Shown here in pieces: positions 5,070-8,571 of a stretch of DNA of 8,571 nt; position 1 is the first letter of the stretch, and each line of letters opens with the position of its first letter. The DNA lies in NCBI GenBank assembly GCA_964345215.1, contig CAYFQH010000063.1:1-8571 (forward strand), written 5' to 3'. A program made the position numbers and the translations under genes. This stretch comes from CAYFQH01 sp964345215. GTDB taxonomy: Bacteria; Bacillota; Clostridia; Christensenellales; Aristaeellaceae. The notes under the pieces were generated by a model. It saw only the letters and a program-made list of their open reading frames with translations. It ran no database searches and was not told where the DNA came from.

Positions 5070-6570
5070 CTGTTTCTCCTTCCAGCTGCGCCTCGGTAGC
5101 CAGCTGCGTTTTTTGCATGCGGCGGTTTTTCAGTTCAAACGCAAGCCCCATGATTTGAACGGTAATAATGGGTGTAATGGTGATCATAGCCACAAGGCCA
5201 AAGGCGTCCAGCAAAATGTTGCCGCCTACAGCAGCGCAGGCACCCATGGCAAGAGGCAGCAAAAAGGTGGCAGTCATAGGTCCCGTGGCCACGGCCCCGG
5301 CATCAAAGGCAATGGCAGTAAACACCTTAGGCACAAAAAAGCTTAGCCCCAGGGCAATTATATAACCGGGTACAAGCACCCACAACAGGTTAAACTGAAG
5401 TAAAATACGCAGCATGGCCAAACCGACCGAGGCTGAGACCCCGATGGAAAAGCTGAGCTTTAAGGCCTTTTTTGAAATGGCGCCCCCGGTTACGCCCTCA
5501 ACCTGGTCAATCAGCACCGGTACGGCAGGCTCGGCCCCTACAATGTAATAGCCTACAACCACGCCGATAGGAACCAGCACCCATTTAAAAGCAGCAGCTC
5601 CCAGGCTTTGACCCAGGTACGACCCGGCAGGCAAAAAGCCCACATTAACCCCGGTTAAAAACAAAACCAGCCCGAAGAAAGTATAAACCAGCCCCACGGC
5701 AATGCGCAAAAGCTCCCTTTTGGGCAATTTTAAATAGCGGATTTGGAAAAAGACAAACAATAGAATAATGGGAGACAGAGCCATTAACACTTCCAGGGCA
5801 AAATGGGGCAGCTGGGTGCCAAAGGCGGCCAAAACGCCTTGGGTGGTGGCCGGGTTAGCTACAGGGTCAATGGCTACATTCATTTTGCTGCTGGGGAAGA
5901 TGATGCCCAGGACCATCATGGCCAAAATAGGGCCTATGGTGCAAAGGCCCACCAGGCCAAAAGCGTCATCCTCGGAACTGGAGCCCGAGCGGACCGAGGC
6001 AATACCCACCCCAAAGGCCAAAATGAAGGGAACGGTAATGGGCCCGGTGGTAATGCCCCCTGCATCAAAGGCGGCGGGCACAAACTCTGGCGAGGCAAAG
6101 GCTACCAAAATAAATACAAGGCCATAACCAACCATGAGCAGTTTTGACAGACTTAACTTAAATACAATGCGAATAAGTGCAAGAGCCAGCATCACCCCTA
6201 CCCCAAGGGCAATGGAACCGATTAAAACATTGGAGGGAATAAAGGGAACCTGGTTTGCCAAAACCTGTAGATCAGGCTCTGCAATGGTGATTAAAAGGCC
6301 CATTAAAAAGGCCACAACAACCATGAATTTTAGTTTTTTGGATTTTGAAACATGGGCACCCATGTAAGTACCCATGGGCATCATCGACATATCGGCCCCC
6401 AGGGAGAAAAGGCCCATACCTAAAATTAAAAGCACGGCACCAAACAAAAAAAGGCCGGTGGTGCCTACCTCCATTGGCACAAGGATGAAAACAAGCAGCA
6501 GTACAATGGCAGTGATGGGCAATACGGAAGCCAGGGCCTCTTTTACTTTCAGGTTCAGGTTTTTACGCAA
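5050..6570 (-). CDS. DUF1538 integral membrane protein, copy 2 (putative transporter)
   Basis: 506 residues starting at TTG (6570) with AAAGGA 8 nt upstream; the nearby ATG at 6574 is out of frame and stops at once. It is polytopic, with hydrophobic segments throughout, and built from two homologous halves. AEPDLQVL (97-104), AFDAGGITTGPIT (167-179) and DDAFGLVGL (201-209) in the first half recur as AEPAVPVL (346-353), AFDAGAVATGPMT (421-433) and LDAFGLVAM (454-462), about 250 residues later. This is the DUF1538 pattern. Inverted or parallel duplicated halves with broken, Gly/Pro-rich conserved motifs are typical of secondary transporters and channels, but no substrate is established. The C-terminus is cytoplasmic-looking and acidic, ending DEIIEL. 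It overlaps the PII-like gene by 20 bp, indicating translational coupling. It also has its own promoter at 6653-6681. Confidence 0.92.
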   Translation of the reverse strand: MRKNLNLKVKEALASVLPITAIVLLLVFILVPMEVGTTGLFLFGAVLLILGMGLFSLGADMSMMPMGTYMGAHVSKSKKLKFMVVVAFLMGLLITIAEPDLQVLANQVPFIPSNVLIGSIALGVGVMLALALIRIVFKLSLSKLLMVGYGLVFILVAFASPEFVPAAFDAGGITTGPITVPFILAFGVGIASVRSGSSSEDDAFGLVGLCTIGPILAMMVLGIIFPSSKMNVAIDPVANPATTQGVLAAFGTQLPHFALEVLMALSPIILLFVFFQIRYLKLPKRELLRIAVGLVYTFFGLVLFLTGVNVGFLPAGSYLGQSLGAAAFKWVLVPIGVVVGYYIVGAEPAVPVLIDQVEGVTGGAISKKALKLSFSIGVSASVGLAMLRILLQFNLLWVLVPGYIIALGLSFFVPKVFTAIAFDAGAVATGPMTATFLLPLAMGACAAVGGNILLDAFGLVAMITITPIITVQIMGLAFELKNRRMQKTQLATEAQLEGETDEIIEL

Positions 6571-6578
6571 TCATATTG

Positions 6579-6584
6579 TCCTTT
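6579..6584 (-). promoter_or_regulatory. Ribosome binding site fixing the TTG start of DUF1538 copy 2
   Basis: AAAGGA on the - strand, 8 nt before TTG at 6570. The protein then begins MRKNLNLK, parallel to MKKNLLLK of the paralogue, which also starts at TTG; this supports the choice. Confidence 0.7.
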
Positions 6585-6652
6585 CATGGTAAGTTTTGGG
6601 CGATTGAGCAACCTTCTGTATTTGATCATTCCAGGTTACAAAAACACATGAC

Positions 6653-6681
6653 ATTCTACCATAAAAGGAGAAGGTTTTCAA
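6653..6681 (-). promoter_or_regulatory. SigA-type promoter of DUF1538 copy 2
   Basis: On the - strand, TTGAAA (6681-6676), a 17-nt spacer and TAGAAT (6658-6653); each box matches five of six consensus bases. It lies in the 172-bp space between the two DUF1538 genes. It would give a leader of about 75 nt, allowing copy 2 and the PII-like gene to be transcribed without copy 1. Confidence 0.75.
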
Positions 6682-6742
6682 TAGAACCAATTACAAAGGG
6701 GCTGTTTTTTAAAAGCTAAAAACCCAAGGGCTACAGTACGAA

Positions 6743-8260
6743 CTAAAGGTCGATGACCTGGTCATCATCATCTTCCACGGGGGCATTGGCCAGGGCGGCC
6801 TTTTCCAGGCGGCGGGTTTTAATGGCGTAAATCAGGCCCAGGCCTTGAATGGTGATTAAGGGGGTCATGGCCACCATGGCAACAATGCCAAAAGCGTCGG
6901 TTAAAATATTGCCCCCGACTGCAGCACAGGCCCCCATGGCAAAGGGCAGCATAAAAGTGGCCGTCATGGGGCCCGAGGCTACGCCGCCCGAGTCAAAGGC
7001 GATGGCGGTAAACACCTTGGGTACAAAAAAGGTAAGGCCCAAGGCCAGGATATAGCCGGGTACCAGCAGCCACCAAATGCTAAACTGCAATAAAATGCGC
7101 AGCATGGAAAGGCCAACTGAAGCCCCTACTCCGATGGACAGGCTGAGGGTCATGGCTCGCTTTGAAACGGCGCCGCCGGTTACGGCTTCCACCTGGTTGT
7201 TCAGCACGTGAACCGCAGGTTCGGCAACAACGACAAAGGCTCCCATGGCAATGCCCAAGGGTACCAGCAGCCACTTAACCGAGGTAGCGCCAATGGCCTC
7301 GCCCAAATAGGCCCCGGCGGGTAAAAAACCTACGTTTACACCGGTTAAAAATAAAACCAGGCCTAAAAAGGTGTACAAAAGGCCAACGGCAATGCGTAAA
7401 AGCTCTCCCTTGGGCAGCTTTAAATACCTGGCCTGAAAAAAGGAAAAAACAACCACAATGGGGGATACGGCCAAGAGCACTTCCAACATATAGTGGGGAA
7501 GGGCGCTGGTAAAGGATTTTAGAATTTCCGGCCCGGTGGAAGGGTTTAAAATCACGTTGGCAGCCACGGTCATGTCTTTTCCCGGATAGAAAATACCCAT
7601 GATAATCACGGCTAAAATGGGCCCGCAGGAGCATAAGCCCACCAGGCCGAAGGAATCGTCCTCTGCGTCTTTTCCCGAGCGAACCGAGGCGATACCCACC
7701 CCAAAGGCCAGTATAAAAGGGGTGCTGATGGGCCCTGTGGTGACCCCGCCCGAGTCAAAAGCCACGGCCAGGTACTCGGGTTTGGTTAAGGTGGCCAGGG
7801 CAAACACAATAATATAGCATACAATAAACAGCTTTGACAGGCTGATTTCAAATACCACCCGCAAAAGGGAAACCACCAAAAAGAACCCTACACCCAAAGC
7901 GATGGAACCAATTAAAAGCCAGCTGGGCACAGCAGCTACCTGTTTGGCCAAAACCTGTAAATCAGGCTCTGCAATGGTGATTAAAACCCCCATTAAAAAG
8001 GCGGTAATCACCATCATTTTGAGTTTGCGGGATTTTGAAATATAGGCTCCTACATAGTTGCCCATGGGCATCATGGCAATATCGGCCCCCAAGGTAAAAA
8101 TACCCATGCCCAAAATCAGCATAACGGCACCTACAAGAAACAGGCCCAGGGTACCCACTTCCATGGGAATAACCGTAAGGGCCAATAGAAGCACAATGGC
8201 TGTAATGGGCAGCACCGAGGCCAGGGATTCACGGGTTTTAAGCAGCAGATTTTTTTTCAA
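6743..8260 (-). CDS. DUF1538 integral membrane protein, copy 1 (putative transporter)
   Basis: 505 residues starting at TTG (8260) with AGGAGGA 4 nt upstream; no in-frame ATG or GTG lies close by. It aligns without gaps to copy 2 over about 480 residues, with roughly two-thirds identity by hand count, and has the same two-half architecture: AEPDLQVL (97-104), AFDSGGVTTGPIS (167-179) and DDSFGLVGL (201-209), then AEPAVHVL (346-353), AFDSGGVASGPMT (421-433) and TDAFGIVAM (454-462). Divergence is greatest in the loop between the halves (about 223-258) and the last 25 residues. The tail is strongly acidic (EDDDDQVIDL). It is first in the cluster and may form a hetero-oligomer with copy 2 or be a specialised paralogue; substrate unknown. 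The leader upstream contains interspersed repeat copy C. Confidence 0.92.
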   Translation of the reverse strand: MKKNLLLKTRESLASVLPITAIVLLLALTVIPMEVGTLGLFLVGAVMLILGMGIFTLGADIAMMPMGNYVGAYISKSRKLKMMVITAFLMGVLITIAEPDLQVLAKQVAAVPSWLLIGSIALGVGFFLVVSLLRVVFEISLSKLFIVCYIIVFALATLTKPEYLAVAFDSGGVTTGPISTPFILAFGVGIASVRSGKDAEDDSFGLVGLCSCGPILAVIIMGIFYPGKDMTVAANVILNPSTGPEILKSFTSALPHYMLEVLLAVSPIVVVFSFFQARYLKLPKGELLRIAVGLLYTFLGLVLFLTGVNVGFLPAGAYLGEAIGATSVKWLLVPLGIAMGAFVVVAEPAVHVLNNQVEAVTGGAVSKRAMTLSLSIGVGASVGLSMLRILLQFSIWWLLVPGYILALGLTFFVPKVFTAIAFDSGGVASGPMTATFMLPFAMGACAAVGGNILTDAFGIVAMVAMTPLITIQGLGLIYAIKTRRLEKAALANAPVEDDDDQVIDL

Positions 8261-8264
8261 AGGG

Positions 8265-8271
8265 TCCTCCT
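8265..8271 (-). promoter_or_regulatory. Ribosome binding site fixing the TTG start of DUF1538 copy 1
   Basis: AGGAGGA on the - strand, 4 nt before TTG at 8260; a strong Shine-Dalgarno that decides a non-ATG start. Confidence 0.75.
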
Positions 8272-8350
8272 TTTCTCCGGTAGAGGCAGTTACGGGAAGA
8301 ATAAAAAATGGGGTTATAAAGGCAACATCCCACAGGTTGGGTACAATGGG

Positions 8351-8478
8351 CGGGTAGCTTTTTTTGCGTAAAACATTGTCAAAACCCTTAAAGTGGGGGC
8401 TGTTCCTGTATCTTTTTCTTGTTTACCACAAAAATTCCTTGCCTCTTCATCACCCGTCCTTTTGTGCGGTATTTCTTA
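8351..8478 (-). repeat. Interspersed ~130-bp intergenic repeat, copy C
   Basis: Same orientation as A and B. Shared + strand blocks are GCGTAAAACATTGTC, CTGTTCCTGTATCTTTTTCT, CACAAAAATTCCTTG and CCGTCCTTTTGTGCGGTA. On the - strand AAAGGACGGGTGATGAAG looks like a ribosome binding site and start for a 20-codon frame (MKRQGIFVVNKKKIQEQPPL). If the promoter at 8521-8550 is real, the element is transcribed in the leader of DUF1538 copy 1. Confidence 0.75.
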
Positions 8479-8520
8479 TGGATATATGGATATAAAGAGT
8501 AGCAACAAATGATTGTACTT

Positions 8521-8550
8521 AGTTTAACATAAAACAAAACTGTTTTTCAA
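8521..8550 (-). promoter_or_regulatory. Putative promoter of the DUF1538-PII cluster
   Basis: On the - strand, TTGAAA (8550-8545), an 18-nt spacer and TAAACT (8526-8521). The -35 is good, the -10 matches four of six bases. TACAAT at 8516-8511 is an alternative -10 but lacks a good -35. The leader would be about 250 nt. Confidence 0.4.
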
Positions 8551-8571
8551 CAATATTGATAAAAATAGGTG

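Larger units (their letters stand above)
8261..8571. other. Upstream region of the DUF1538-PII cluster
   Basis: No gene is supported. It holds the ribosome binding site of DUF1538 copy 1, interspersed repeat copy C and an AT-rich end with a putative promoter. No riboswitch of a known class was recognised. The window ends here, so the neighbour beyond is unknown. Confidence 0.7.

Noticed and set aside
5768..6147. Long + strand open frames opposite the DUF1538 genes.
   Set aside because: They are antisense shadows of a strongly biased membrane-protein coding sequence, with no ribosome binding sites or family motifs.

Overview
The window reads as a chromosomal segment of a low-to-mid GC Gram-positive anaerobe, probably a clostridial (Peptococcaceae-like) Firmicute. 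This is an inference from strong AGGAGG-type ribosome binding sites, two TTG starts, SigA-like promoters, a DegV protein and a DUF1538/PII cluster. The sequence is a draft: a 100-N scaffold gap sits inside a tandem repeat, and its flanks suggest an assembly artefact. No rRNA, tRNA, CRISPR array, integrase or intact insertion sequence is visible.

Layout from left to right. (1) The 3' part of a CapA-like (PGA_cap metallophosphatase fold) gene lies on the + strand, cut by the window edge, with several expected metal ligands missing. (2) A gene-free stretch (1119-1681) carries one copy of an interspersed repeat, a strong terminator and an 18-bp tandem repeat array split by the N gap. (3) All remaining genes are on the - strand. 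First comes a sugar phosphate isomerase/epimerase-type TIM barrel (1682-2647) with its own promoter. (4) A DegV fatty-acid-binding protein (2980-3846) follows. Its upstream region holds a compact multi-hairpin element whose + strand resembles the GEMM-I (c-di-GMP-I) riboswitch consensus, and a second copy of the interspersed repeat. (5) A three-gene cluster runs 8260 to 4269 on the - strand: two paralogous DUF1538 membrane proteins (about two-thirds identical by hand count, each internally duplicated), then a 266-residue protein with two PII-like domains in tandem. The second DUF1538 gene overlaps the PII-like gene by 20 bp. A third interspersed repeat copy lies in the leader of the cluster.

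The most interesting unit is the DUF1538-DUF1538-(PII-like)2 cluster. It looks like an uncharacterised transport system with a dedicated PII-type sensor, comparable in logic to AmtB-GlnK or SbtA-SbtB. The substrate and the sensed ligand cannot be read from the sequence. The second theme is noncoding: a family of about 130-bp elements, always in the same orientation, occurs three times between genes within 7.3 kb, and each copy retains ribosome-binding-site-like or short-peptide-like features.
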